A DNA stretch of 64,000 bases from Sphingobacteriales bacterium. GTDB lineage: Bacteria > Bacteroidota > Bacteroidia > Chitinophagales > UBA2359. Of this stretch, positions 36,501-51,500 are shown one piece after another. Under the pieces are notes generated by a model, which saw only the letters and a program-made list of their open reading frames with translations, was not told where the DNA came from and did no database searches. Each line of letters opens with the position of its first letter. Position 1 is the stretch's first letter. The stretch spans positions 4,464,001 to 4,528,000 of the forward strand of contig CP064999.1 in the NCBI GenBank assembly GCA_016700115.1, in the 5' to 3' direction. Made by a program: the position numbers and the translations under genes.

Positions 36501-39500
36501 TTCTGTTAGCCCTTCTACTACAACTACATATATAGTAACTGTTACAAACGCCGGAGGTTGTAGTGCGTCTTCTTCTGTTCTTGTAACAGTCAACCCTACT
36601 CCCTCAGCAAATGCAGGTGCTCCTCAAACTATTTGCAGCGGTTCCAGTTTAACAATAACAGCTACTGGTGGAGGTTCATATTTTTGGAATACCGGGGCAA
36701 CAACAGCTTCTATTTCCGTTTCTCCATTGGCAACAACTACCTATACAGTTACAGTTACTAATGCATCGGGCTGTACTGCCTCTGCATCAAAAACTGTAAC
36801 TGTTAACCCCGCTCCTACAGCCAATGCCGGCCCTAATCAAACGATCTGTAGCGGAAGCAGTTTAACCATCACAGCTACCGGCGGTGGAACCTATGTATGG
36901 AGTAATGGTGCAACTACTGCCACCATATCCGTAAGCCCTTCTTCAACAACAACCTATACAGTGACGGTAACCAATGCCGCAGGATGTACAGCATCTGCAT
37001 CAAAAACTGTAACTGTTTCACCTGCTCCAACTGCAAATGCCGGGCCACCGCAAACAATTTGCAGTGGCGCTACTATTAATATGACTGCAACGGGTGGCGG
37101 TACTTATTTGTGGAGTACAGGAGGAACGACTGCTACAATTTCAGTTAGTCCTGCTGCTACCACTACTTATACCGTTACAGTTACAAATGCAGGAGGATGT
37201 ACTGCATCAGCCTCAAAAGTTGTTACTGTAAATCCTTTACCAACTGCAAGTGCAGGCCCTCCACAAACAATTTGCAATGGCACCAGTATAAATATAACTG
37301 CAACCGGAGGAGGCACATATTTATGGAATACTGGTTCAACTTCTGCGACCATATCTGTAACACCTTCTATTACAACTACTTATACAGTAACTGTAACGGG
37401 AATCGGTGGATGCACAGCTTCAGCTTCAAAAGTAGTAACTGTAAACCCAGTACCAAATGCTAATGCCGGACCTCCACAAACAATTTGCAATGGTGCTACA
37501 ATCAATATTACTGCTACCGGCGGTGGAACTTATTTGTGGAGTACCGGTGGAACGACAGCAACAATTTCAGTTAACCCAACCACAACAACAACCTATACAG
37601 TTACTGTAACCGGAGCCGGCGGATGTACGGCAACTGCCTCAAAAGTTGTTACTGTAAATCCATTACCAGTAGCAAATGCAGGCGCACCACAAAGTATCTG
37701 TGCCGGAAACAGTGCAAGCTTAACAGCAACAGGCGGAGGAACATATTTATGGAGTACAGGTTCAACATCCGCAACTATATCTGTCAGTCCGGCGCTTACT
37801 ACAAATTATACCGTAACCGTTACAGGAATTGGTGGATGTACTGCTTCTGCCTCAACTACGGTTAATGTAAACGCCCTTCCGGTCGCAAATGCTGGAACCC
37901 CTCAAACAATTTGTAACGGTCAAAGTGCAACGATTACTGCATCAGGAGGAGTAAGTTATTTGTGGAATACAGGTGCAAGTACAGCAAGCATTACAGTTAG
38001 CCCAACTTCAAATACAACTTATACCGTAACAGTAACTAATGCTGCCGGATGTACATCATCCGCAAATACTTTGATTACAGTATCACCTTTACCTTTGGCT
38101 AATGCAGGTGCTCCCCAAAGTATTTGTAACGGACAAAGTGCAACATTAACAGCATCAGGAGGTACCTCATATTTATGGAACACCGGTTCTGTATCTTCAA
38201 CTATTTCTGTGAATCCAATTACAACCACTACATACTTTGTTACAGTTACTAATGCCGGAGGATGCAGTGCAACAGCTTCCACTGTTGTAACAGTTAATGC
38301 TACTCCTACTGCAAATGCCGGAACTACTCAAACTATTTGTAATGGTCAGAGTGCCACACTTACAGCATCGGGAGGAGGCACCTATTTTTGGAGTACAGGT
38401 GCTACAACTCCATTTATTTCAGTATCACCTTCTTCAAGTACGACCTATTCTGTAACTGTTACCAATGCGGCCGGCTGTACTTCTTCAGCCTCAGTACTTG
38501 TTAATATCAGTCCTCCTCCAATTGCAAATGCCGGTGCACCTCAAACTATATGCAACGGACAAAGTACTAACCTGACAGCAACTGGCGGAAGTACATATTT
38601 ATGGAATACCGGAGCAACAACAGCAACTATTTCAGTAAATCCTTCGACATCTACGACTTATACCGTAACAGTAACAAGTGCTGCAGGATGCTCAGCAACT
38701 GCCAATACCACTATTACAGTTAACCCGCTTCCAGTTGCAAGTGCCGGCGCTCCTCAATCAATCTGTAACGGTCAAAGTGCGACGCTTACTGCTTCAGGTG
38801 GAAGCACCTATCTTTGGAGTACCGGGGCAACAACAGCTACTATTTCTGTTTCCCCAACTTCCACCCAATTATATACTGTAACAGTAACTTCTGGTTCGGG
38901 ATGTACTGCCTCAGCTAGCTCTTTAATTACAGTAAACTCATTACCTGTAGCAAATGCCGGTACTCCTCAAACAATCTGTAACGGGCAAAGTGCAACTCTT
39001 ACTGCTTCAGGTGGTGGTACCTATCTTTGGAGTAACGGTGCAACTACTACATTTATTTCTGTAACACCTGTAACTACAACAACGTATATAGTTACTGTAA
39101 CTAATGCAGCAGGTTGTACATCATCAGCAAGCACAGTAGTAAATGTTAATCCTTTACCCACTCCAAGTGCCGGAGCTCCTCAAACAATCTGTAACGGACA
39201 AAGCGCAACACTTACAGCTTCGGGCGGAGGTACTTATCTCTGGAATACCGGCGCAACAACGGCTTCTCTAACTGTCAGTCCATTAACTACCTCTACTTAT
39301 ACGGTTACTGTAACAACTGCTGCAGGATGCACCGCTTCTGCCAATACAACCGTAACTGTTAACCCACTTCCTGTTGCAAGTGCCGGAGCTCCTCAAACAA
39401 TCTGTAACGGACAAAGCGCAACACTTACTGCCTCCGGCGGAGGTACTTATCTTTGGAATACAGGAGCTACAACAGCTTCTATTTCCGTAAGCCCAACTTC

Positions 39501-42500
39501 AAATACAACTTATTCAGTTACTGTAACAAGTGGTGCAGGTTGTACCGCTACTGCCAATACAACCGTAACCGTTAACCCGCTTCCAACTCCAAGTGCCGGA
39601 GCTCCTCAAACAATTTGTAACGGACAAAGCGCAACGCTTACTGCATCCGGCGGAGGTACCTATCTTTGGAATACCGGGGCAACAACGGCTTCTATTTCTG
39701 TAAGCCCGACTTCAAACACAACTTATTCAGTTACTGTAACAAGTGGTGCAGGTTGTACCGCCACTGCCAATACAACCGTAACCGTTAACCCGCTTCCAAC
39801 TCCAAGTGCCGGTGCTCCTCAAACTATCTGTAACGGACAAAGCGCAACGCTTACTGCATCCGGTGGAGGCACCTATCTCTGGAATACCGGAGCAACAACG
39901 GCTTCTCTAACTGTCAGTCCATTAACTACTTCTACTTATACAGTTACCGTAACCACTGCTGCAGGATGCACCGCTTCTGCCAATACAACCGTAACTGTTA
40001 ACCCGCTTCCCGTTGCAAGTGCCGGTGCTCCTCAGACAATCTGTAATGGACAAAGTGCAACACTTACTGCCTCCGGCGGAGGTACTTATCTTTGGAATAC
40101 CGGAGCAACTACCGCTTCTATTTCTGTAAGCCCGACTTCAAACACAACTTACTCAGTTACTGTAACAAGTGGTGCCGGTTGTACCGCTACTGCCAATACT
40201 ACCGTAACCGTTAACCCGCTTCCTGTAGCAAGTGCCGGAGCTCCTCAGACAATCTGTAATGGACAAAGCGCAACGCTTACTGCATCCGGCGGAGGTACCT
40301 ATCTCTGGAATACCGGAGCAACTACGGCTGCAATTTCTGTAAGCCCAACTTCAAATACAACTTATTCAGTTACTGTAACAAGTGGTGCCGGTTGTACCGC
40401 TACTGCCAATACAACCGTAACCGTTAATCCCCTTCCAACTCCAAGTGCCGGTGCTCCTCAAACAATCTGTAACGGGCAAAGCGCAACCCTTACTGCCTCC
40501 GGCGGAGGCACTTATCTCTGGAATACCGGAGCAACAACGGCTTCTCTAACTGTCAGTCCATTAACTACCTCTACTTATACGGTTACCGTAACCACTGCTG
40601 CAGGATGCACCGCTTCTGCCAATACAACCGTAACTGTTAACCCGCTTCCTGTTGCAAGTGCAGGTGCTCCTCAAACAATCTGTAACGGGCAAAGCGCAAC
40701 CCTTACTGCCTCCGGCGGAGGTACCTATCTTTGGAATACCGGAGCAACAACGGCTGCTATTTCTGTAAGCCCGACTTCAAATACAACTTATTCAGTTACT
40801 GTAACAAGTGGTGCAGGTTGTACCGCTACTGCCAATACAACCGTAACCGTTAATCCACTTCCAACTCCAAGTGCCGGTGCTCCTCAAACTATCTGTAACG
40901 GACAAAGCGCAACGCTTACTGCATCCGGTGGAGGTACCTATCTCTGGAATACCGGAGCAACAACGGCTTCACTAACTGTCAGTCCATTAACTAATTCTAC
41001 TTATACAGTAACCGTAACCACTGCTGCAGGATGCACTGCTTCAGCCAATACAACCGTAACCGTTAACCCGCTTCCTATTGCAAGTGCAGGTACACCTCAA
41101 ACAATCTGTAATGGTCAAAGCGCAACACTTACTGCCTCCGGTGGAGGCACCTATCTTTGGAATACCGGAGCAACTACGGCTGCTATTTCTGTAAGCCCAA
41201 CTTCAAATACAACTTATTCTGTTACTGTAACAAGTGGTGCAGGTTGTACCGCTACTGCCAATACTACCGTTACTGTTAACCCACTTCCAACTCCAAGTGC
41301 CGGAGCTCCTCAGACAATTTGTAACGGGCAAAGCGCAACACTTACTGCCTCCGGTGGAGGTACCTATCTCTGGAATACCGGAGCAACAACGGCTTCTTTA
41401 ACCGTCAGTCCATTAACTACCTCTACTTATACGGTTACCGTAACTAGTGGTGCCGGTTGTACCGCTACTGCCAATACAACCGTAACTGTTAATCCACTTC
41501 CTGTTGCAAGTGCAGGTGCTCCTCAGACAATCTGTAACGGACAAAGCGCAACACTCACAGCTTCCGGTGGAGGTACCTATCTTTGGAATACCGGAGCAAC
41601 AACAGCTTCTATTTCTGTAAGCCCGACTTCAAATACAACTTATTCAGTTACTGTAACGAGTGTTGCGGGTTGTACCGCTACTGCCAATACAACCGTAACT
41701 GTTAACCCACTTCCTGTTGCAAGTGCAGGTGCTCCTCAGACAATCTGTAACGGACAAAGCGCAACACTTACTGCTTCCGGCGGAGGTACTTATCTTTGGA
41801 ATACCGGAGCAACAACAGCTGCTATTTCTGTAAGCCCAACTTCAAATACAACTTATTCAGTTACTGTAACAAGTGGTGCAGGTTGTACCGCCACTGCCAA
41901 TACTACCGTAACCGTTAATCCACTTCCAACTCCTAGTGCCGGTGCTCCTCAGACTATCTGTAACGGGCAAAGCGCAACGCTTACTGCCTCCGGCGGAGGT
42001 ACCTATCTCTGGAATACCGGAGCAACAACGGCTTCACTAACTGTCAGTCCATTAACTACCTCTACTTATACGGTTACTGTAACTAGTGGTGCCGGTTGTA
42101 CCGCTACTGCCAATACAACCGTTACCGTTAACCCGCTTCCCGTTGCAAGTGCCGGTGCTCCTCAAACAATCTGTAACGGGCAAAGCGCAACGCTTACTGC
42201 CTCCGGTGGAGGTACCTATCTTTGGAATACCGGAGCAACAACAGCTTCTCTAACTGTCAGTCCATTAACTACTTCTACTTATACAGTAACCGTAACTAAT
42301 GTTGCGGGTTGTACTGCCACTGCCAATACTACCGTAACTGTTAACCCACTTCCGGTTGCAAGTGCAGGTGCTCCTCAGACAATCTGTAATGGACAAAGCG
42401 CAACGCTTACTGCATCCGGTGGAGGTACCTATCTTTGGAATACCGGAGCAACAACTGCAATTATATCTGTAAGCCCAACTTCAAACACAACTTATTCAGT

Positions 42501-45500
42501 TACTGTAACAAGTGGTGCAGGTTGTACCGCTACTGCTAATACAACCGTAACTGTTAATCCACTTCCAACTCCAAGTGCCGGAGCTCCTCAAACAATTTGT
42601 AACGGACAAAGCGCAACGCTTACTGCATCCGGCGGAGGTACCTATCTCTGGAATACCGGAGCAACAACGGCTTCTCTAACTGTCAGTCCATTAACTACCT
42701 CTACTTATACGGTTACCGTAACTAGTGGTGCCGGTTGTACCGCTACTGCCAATACAACCGTAACTGTTAACCCGCTTCCTGTTGCAAGTGCAGGTGCTCC
42801 TCAAACAATCTGTAACGGGCAAAGCGCAACTCTTACTGCCTCCGGTGGAGGCACCTATCTTTGGAATACCGGAGCAACTACGGCTGCTATTACTATAAGC
42901 CCGACTTCAAATACAACTTATTCTGTTACTGTAACTAATGTTGCGGGTTGTACTGCCACTGCCAATACTACCGTAACCGTTAACCCACTTCCAACTCCAA
43001 GTGCCGGAGCTCCTCAGACAATCTGTAATGGACAAAGCGCAACACTTACTGCCTCCGGTGGAGGTACCTATCTTTGGAATACCGGAGCAACAACGGCTGC
43101 TATTTCTGTAAGCCCAACTTCAAATACAACTTATTCAGTTACTGTAACAAGTGGTGCAGGTTGTACCGCTACTGCCAATACAACCGTAACCGTTAATCCA
43201 CTTCCAACTCCAAGTGCCGGTGCTCCTCAAACTATCTGTAACGGACAAAGTGCAACACTTACTGCCTCTGGCGGAGGCACTTATCTCTGGAGCACCGGGG
43301 AAACTACGGCTGCTATTTCTGTAAACCCAACTGGAACCACAACTTATAATGTAACAGTTACCAGTGGTACAGGTTGTACAGCAACTGCTTCAACTGTAGT
43401 TACGGTTAACCCTTTACCTAATGCAAACGCAGGATTACCACAAACTATTTGCTTCGGTGAAACTGCTGTTTTAACTGCATCAGGTGGAGGCACCTATTTA
43501 TGGAATACAGGAGCAACAACATCTTCTATCAATGTTAGCCCTGCAACAACAACTACTTACTATCTGACCGTAACAAGTTCTGCCGGATGTACATCAACAA
43601 CATCAACAATTGTTAATGTAAACTCACTACCAACCCCTAGCGCAGGTTCTCCGGTAACCATCTGTAACGGCGACAATACAACATTAACAGCATCTGGAGG
43701 AGGTACATATCAATGGAGTACCGGGGCTACAACTGCCTCGATTACTGTAAATCCTATTATTACTACTACTTATACAGTAACAGTCTCAAGTGCTTTGGGT
43801 TGTTCTGCAGCATCTTCTGTTGTTGTTAATGTAAACCCATTACCAACACCAAGTGCCGGTACTCCGCAAACTATTTGCAATGGTCAGGATGCAATTTTGA
43901 CAGCAACAGGTGGTAGTTCATATTTATGGAACACCGGCTCTACCAGTGCTTCCATCACAGTTACTCCAAGTTCAACAACAACTTATTTTGTTACAGTTAC
44001 AAGTGCATTAGGCTGTAATAATACTGCTTCAACAACTGTTACTGTTAACCCCTTGCCAATTGCAAATGCCGGTACAGACCAAACAATCTGTAATCTTAAT
44101 TCTGCAACACTTACTGCCTCAGGAGGGGTTAATTATATATGGAACACCGGATCAACTTCAGCTTCTATCTCCGTTAATCCTTCTACAACTACTATTTATT
44201 CTGTTACAGTTACAGATTCGAATGGATGTACCGATGACGACTCTGTTACTGTTAACGTCAATCCAATTCCTACAGCAAATGCCGGCGTTGATGATACCAT
44301 TTGTAATGGTGAAACTTCTGTATTGTCAGCTTCCGGTGGAGTAAACTACCTTTGGAATACCGGTGCAACAACAGCTACCATATCTGTTAATCCAATAACA
44401 ACTACAACTTATACAGTTATTGTTACGGATGCCAATGGTTGTACTGATGACGATTCAGTAACTGTAAATGTCAATCCATTGCCCGTTGCTGATGCAGGTG
44501 CGGATGATGTGATCTGCCTGGGTGAAAATTCTGTTCTAACAGCATCTGGCGGAACTGGTTTTATTTGGAATACGGGAGAAATTACCTCTTCAATAACAGT
44601 AACTCCCTCATCAACAACAACCTATACTGTTACAGTTACAGATGTCAATGGCTGTACAGATGATGACTCTGTTATAGTTGTTGTAAACCCTTTGCCTATT
44701 GCTAATGCCGGTACAGACCAAACAATCTGCAACTTAGATTCTGCAACACTTACTGCCTCAGGAGGGGTTAATTATATATGGAACACCGGATCAACTTCAG
44801 CTTCTATCACCGTTAATCCTTCTACAACTACTATTTATTCGGTTACAGTTACAGATTCGAATGGTTGTAGCGATGACGACTCTGTTACTGTTAACGTCAA
44901 TCCAATTCCTACAGCAAATGCCGGCGTTGATGATACCATTTGTAATGGTGAAACTTCTGTATTGTCAGCTTCCGGTGGAGTAAACTACCTTTGGAGTACC
45001 GGAGAAACTACTGCTACCATTTCTGTTAGTCCAGCAACAACTACAACTTATACAGTAATTGTTACGGATGCCAATGGATGTACAGATGACGATACTGTAA
45101 CTGTAAATGTCAATCCATTGCCTGTTGCAAATGCCGGATTAGACCAAAGCATTTGTATTTCAACAAGTACAAGCATTACAGCCACTGGAGGCATAAATTA
45201 TTTATGGAATACGGGTGAAACCACCGCAACAATTACAATATCTCCTTTAGCTACAACAACATATACAGTTACTGTTACAGATGTGAATGGTTGTACAGAT
45301 GATGATTCTGTGACAATAAATGTTAATTCATTACCAATAGCAGATGCTGGAATAGATCAAACAATTTGTATTACTGAAAGCACCACATTAATCGCTGTTG
45401 GAGGCACTTTATTTGAATGGAATACAGGCTCGACAAGTGCAACAATTAATGTGAGTCCTATTGCTACAACAACTTATTCGGTTACTGTTAGTGATTTAAA

Positions 45501-48500
45501 TGGTTGCTCTGCAGAGGACGAAGTAACAATATATGTCAACCCACTACCCGTTGCTGATGCAGGTGCTGACCAAACTATCTGCATTGGCTTCGATGCAACG
45601 CTTACAGCATCCGGTGGAGTGGACTATCTTTGGAGTACCGGTGAAACTTCGGCTTCCATCATCGTAACCCCTCTTGCTACCACCAACTATCAGGTAACTG
45701 TTACCGATGCAAATGGTTGTACCGATGAAGATGCCGTAACAGTAAATGTCAATACATTACCAACTGCCGATGCAGGGGCTGACCAAAGTATTTGTACCGG
45801 TTTTACCGCAACTTTAAATGCTTCCGGAGGTACTGATTATTTATGGAGTACCGGAGAAACTACTTCTACAATTACTGTTAGCCCAACGGCAACTGCTACC
45901 TATACTCTAACCGTTTCTGATGCCAATGGCTGTACTGACGACGACTCCGTTACCGTAACGGTTAATCCACTTCCTGTTGCCGATGCAGGTGCTGATCAAA
46001 CTATTTGTAATCAAGACAGTGCTACGCTGACTGCTTCCGGTGGAGTGGATTATCAATGGAATACCGGTGAAACTACCGCAACTATTACCGTAACTCCTGC
46101 TTCAACCACTACTTATACAGTAACTGTAACCGATGGAAACGGATGTTCGGATGAAGATACCGTTACCGTCAATGTCAACCCACTACCTGTTGCTGATGCC
46201 GGTGCTGATCAAACTATCTGCCTTGGCTTCGATGCAACGCTTACCGCATCCGGTGGAGTGGACTATCTTTGGAGTACCGGTGAAACTTCGGCTTCCATCA
46301 TCGTAACTCCTCTTGCTACCACCAACTATCAGGTAACTGTTACCGATGCCAATGGTTGTACCGATGAAGATGCCGTAACAGTAAATGTCAATACATTACC
46401 AACTGCCGATGCAGGGGCTGACCAAAGTATTTGTACCGGTTTTACCGCAACTTTAAATGCTTCCGGAGGTACTGATTATTTATGGAGTACCGGAGAAACT
46501 ACTTCTACAATTACTGTTAGCCCAACGGCAACTGCTACCTATACTCTAACCGTTTCTGATGCCAATGGCTGTACTGACGACGACTCCGTTACCGTAACGG
46601 TTAATCCGCTTCCGGTTGCCGATGCAGGTGCTGATCAAACTATTTGCAACCAAGACAGTGCTACGCTGACTGCTTCCGGTGGCATGGATTACCTATGGAA
46701 TACCGGTGAAACTACCGCAACCATTGCCGTAACTCCTGCTTCAACCACTACTTATACAGTAACAGTAACCGATGGAAACGGATGTTCGGATGAAGATACC
46801 GTTACCGTTAATGTCAACCCACTACCTGTTGCTGATGCAGGTGCGGATCAAACTATCTGCCTTGGCTTCGATGCAACGCTTACCGCATCCGGTGGGGTGG
46901 ATTATATTTGGAGTACCGGTGAAACCTCTGCTTCCATCACCGTAACCCCTCTTGCTACCACCAACTATCAGGTAACTGTTACTGATGCCAATGGTTGCTC
47001 TGACCAGGATGAGGTTACCGTATTCGTGAATAACCTGCCCACCGCTAATGCCGGTATTGATCAAAGTATTTGTGTGGGGGAAGCTGCTACTTTAAACGCT
47101 TCCGGAGGAGTGGATTATCTTTGGAGTACCGGTGAAACAACACCGGGCATTTCTGTTAGCCCTGTCTCAACAACCACTTACTCTGTTACTGTTTCTGATG
47201 CAAATGGTTGTTCTTCAAATGATGATGTTACAGTTATTGTCAATCCTCTTCCTGTTGCCGATGCAGGTGCTGATCAAACTATTTGTAATCAAGACAGTGC
47301 TACGCTGACTGCTTCCGGTGGCGTGGATTATCAATGGAATACCGGTGAAACTACCGCAACCATTATCGTAACCCCTGCTTCAACCACTACTTATACAGTA
47401 ACAGTAACCGATGGAAACGGATGTTCGGATGAAGATACCGTTACCGTCAATGTCAACCCGCTTCCTGTTGCTGATGCAGGTGCGGATCAAACTATCTGCC
47501 TTGGCTTCGATGCAACGCTTACCGCTTCCGGTGGGGTGGATTATATTTGGAGTACCGGTGAAACCTCTGCTTCCATCATCGTAACCCCTCTTGCTACCAC
47601 CAACTATCAGGTAACTGTTACCGATGCCAATGGTTGCTCTGATCAGGATGAGGTAACCGTATTCGTGAATAACCTGCCTACCGCTAATGCCGGTACCGAT
47701 CAAAGTATTTGTGTGGGGGAAGCTGCTACTTTAAACGCTTCCGGTGGGGTGGATTATCTTTGGAGTACCGGTGAAACAACTCCGGGCATTACTGTTAGCC
47801 CTGTCTCAACAACCACTTACTCTGTTACTGTTTCTGATGCAAATGGTTGTTCTTCAAATGATGATGTTACAGTTATTGTCAATCCGCTTCCTGTTGCCGA
47901 TGCAGGTGCTGAACAAACTATTTGTAATCAAGACAGTGCTACACTGACTGCTTCCGGTGGCGTGGATTATCAATGGAATACCGGTGAAACTACCGCAACC
48001 ATTACCGTAACTCCTGCTTCAACCACTACTTATACAGTAACAGTAACCGATGGAAACGGATGTTCGGATGAAGATACCGTTACCGTCAATGTCAACCCAC
48101 TACCTGTTGCTGATGCCGGTGCTGATCAAACTATCTGCCTTGGCTTCGATGCAACGCTTTCCGCATCCGGTGGGGTGGATTATGTTTGGAGTACCGGTGA
48201 AACCTCGGCTTCCATCATCGTAACCCCTCTTGCTACCACCAACTATCAGGTAACTGTTACTGATGCCAATGGTTGCTCTGACCAGGATGAGGTTACCGTA
48301 TTCGTGAATAACCTGCCCACCGCTAATGCCGGTACCGATCAAAGTATTTGTGTGGGGGAAGCTGCTACTTTAAACGCTTCCGGTGGGGTGGATTATCTTT
48401 GGAGTACCGGTGAAACAACACCGGGCATTACTGTTGTACCTGTCGTTTCAACACTTTATACAGTAACTGTTTCTGATGCTGCAGGTTGTTCTGCTACCGA

Positions 48501-51500
48501 TGAGGTAAATGTGGTTGTCAATCCGCTTCCTGTTGCCGATGCAGGTGCTGATCAAACTATTTGCAATCAAGACAGTGCTACACTGACTGCTTCCGGTGGG
48601 GTGGATTACCTATGGAATACCGGTGAAACTACCGCAACCATTACCGTAACTCCTGCTTCAACCACTACTTATACAGTAACAGTAACCGATGGAAACGGAT
48701 GTTCGGATGAAGATACCGTTACCGTCAATGTCAACCCGCTTCCTGTTGCTGATGCAGGTGCGGATCAAACTATCTGCCTTGGCTTCGATGCAACGCTTAC
48801 CGCATCCGGTGGGGTGGATTATCTTTGGAGTACCGGTGAAACCTCGGCTTCCATCACCGTAACCCCTCTTGCTACTACCAACTATCAGGTAACTGTTACC
48901 GATGCCAATGGTTGCTCTGACCAGGATGAGGTAACCGTATTCGTGAATAACCTGCCCACCGCTAATGCCGGTACCGATCAAAGTATTTGTGTGGGGGAAG
49001 CTGCTACTTTAAACGCTTCCGGTGGGGTGGATTATCTTTGGAGTACCGGTGAAACAACACCGGGCATTTCTGTTAGCCCTGTCTCAACAGCCACTTATTC
49101 TGTTACTGTTTCTGATGCAAATGGTTGTTCGTCAAATGATGATGTTACAGTTATTGTCAATCCACTTCCCGTTGCCGATGCAGGTGCTGATCAAACTATT
49201 TGTAATCAAGACAGTGTTACGCTGACTGCTTCCGGTGGAGTGGATTATCAATGGAATACCGGTGAAACTACCGCAACCATTATCATAACTCCTGCTTCAA
49301 CCACTACTTATACAGTAACAGTAACCGATGGAAACGGATGTTCGGATGAAGATACCGTTACCGTCAATGTCAACCCACTACCCGTTGCTGATGCAGGTGC
49401 TGATCAAACTATCTGCCTTGGCTTCGATGCAACGCTCACCGCTTCCGGTGGGGTGGACTATCTTTGGAGTACCGGTGAAACCTCGGCTTCCATCATCGTA
49501 ACCCCTCTTGCTACCACCAACTATCAGGTAACTGTTACCGATGCCAATGGTTGCTCTGACCAGGATGAGGTAACCGTATTCGTGAATAACCTGCCCACCG
49601 CTAATGCCGGTACCGATCAAAGTATTTGTGTGGGTGAAGTTGCTACTTTAAACGCTTCCGGTGGGGTGGATTATCTTTGGAGTACCGGTGAAACAACACC
49701 GGGCATTTCTGTTAGCCCTGTCTCAACAACCACTTACTCTGTTACTGTTTCTGATGCAAATGGTTGTTCTTCAAATGATGATGTTACAGTTATTGTCAAT
49801 CCGCTTCCTGTTGCCGATGCAGGTGCTGATCAAACTATTTGTAATCAAGACAGTGCTACGCTGACTGCTTCCGGTGGAGTGGATTATCAATGGAATACCG
49901 GTGAAACTACCGCAACCATTACCGTAACCCCTGCTTCAACCACTACTTATACTGTAACAGTAACTGATGGAAACGGATGTTCTGACGAAGATACCGTTAC
50001 CGTCAATGTCAACCCGCTACCCGTTGCTGATGCAGGTGCGGATCAAACTATCTGCCTTGGCTTCGATGCAACGCTTACCGCATCCGGTGGAGTGGACTAT
50101 CTTTGGAACACCGGTGAAACTTCGGCCTCCATCACCGTAACCCCTCTTGCTACCACCAACTATCAGGTAACTGTTACTGATGCCAATGGTTGCTCTGACC
50201 AGGATGAGGTTACCGTATTCGTGAATAACCTGCCCACCGCTAATGCCGGTACCGATCAAAGTATTTGTGTGGGGGAAGCTGCTACTTTAAACGCTTCCGG
50301 TGGGGTGGATTATCTTTGGAGTACCGGTGAAACCTCGGCTTCCATCACCGTAACCCCTCTTGCTACTACCAACTATCAGGTAACTGTTACCGATGCCAAT
50401 GGTTGCTCTGACCAGGATGAGGTAACCGTATTCGTGAATAACCTGCCCACCGCTAATGCCGGTACCGATCAAAGTATTTGTGTGGGGGAAGCTGCTACTT
50501 TAAACGCTTCCGGTGGGGTGGATTATCTTTGGAGTACCGGTGAAACGACTCCGGGCATTACTGTTGTACCTGTCGTTTCAACACTTTATACAGTAACTGT
50601 TTCTGATGCTGCAGGTTGTTCTGCTACCGATGAGGTAAATGTGGTTGTCAATCCGCTTCCTGTTGCCGATGCAGGTGCTGATCAAACTATTTGTAATCAA
50701 GACAGTGCTACGTTGAATGCTTCCGGTGGCGTGGATTATCAATGGAATACCGGTGAAACTACCGCAACCATTACCGTAACTCCTGCTTCAACCACTACTT
50801 ATACAGTAACAATATCCGATGCAAACGGATGCTCTGACGAAGATACCGTTACCGTCAATGTCAACCCGCTTCCTGTTGCTGATGCAGGTGCGGATCAGAG
50901 TTTATGTGAAGGATCAGGCACAATAACATTAACTGCAACTGGTGGAACAACTTTTGTATGGAGTTCCGGTGAATTGACATCAAGTATAACCGTAAGTCCG
51001 ATTTCAACGACAATCTATCAGGTTACAGTTACAGATATTAATGGTTGTACTGATATTGACAGTGTTACAGTGAATGTTGGAGCAATTCCAGTTGCAGATG
51101 CCGGAGTTGATCAAAGTATTTGTTTGGGTGAAAATGCTAATATTATTGCTACAGGAGGAATATCATATTTATGGAATACCGGTGAAACCTTACCGGGTTT
51201 GATCGTTTCTCCAAATGCAACCACAACTTATACGGTTACGGTTACTGAAGCAAACGGATGTACAGATGAAGACTCTGTTACTATTTTTGTTAATCCAATC
51301 CCAAATGCCGATGCAGGTTTAGATCAGACAATCTGTGAATTAGAAAGTGCTACACTAATTGCAAGCGGAGGTATAGATTATGTATGGAATACCGGACAGA
51401 CAACAGCGACTATTATGGTTACTCCATCATCAACAACAGTCTATTCGGTAACAGTTACAGATATTAACGGATGTACAGATGATGCTTTTGTTACAGTTAA

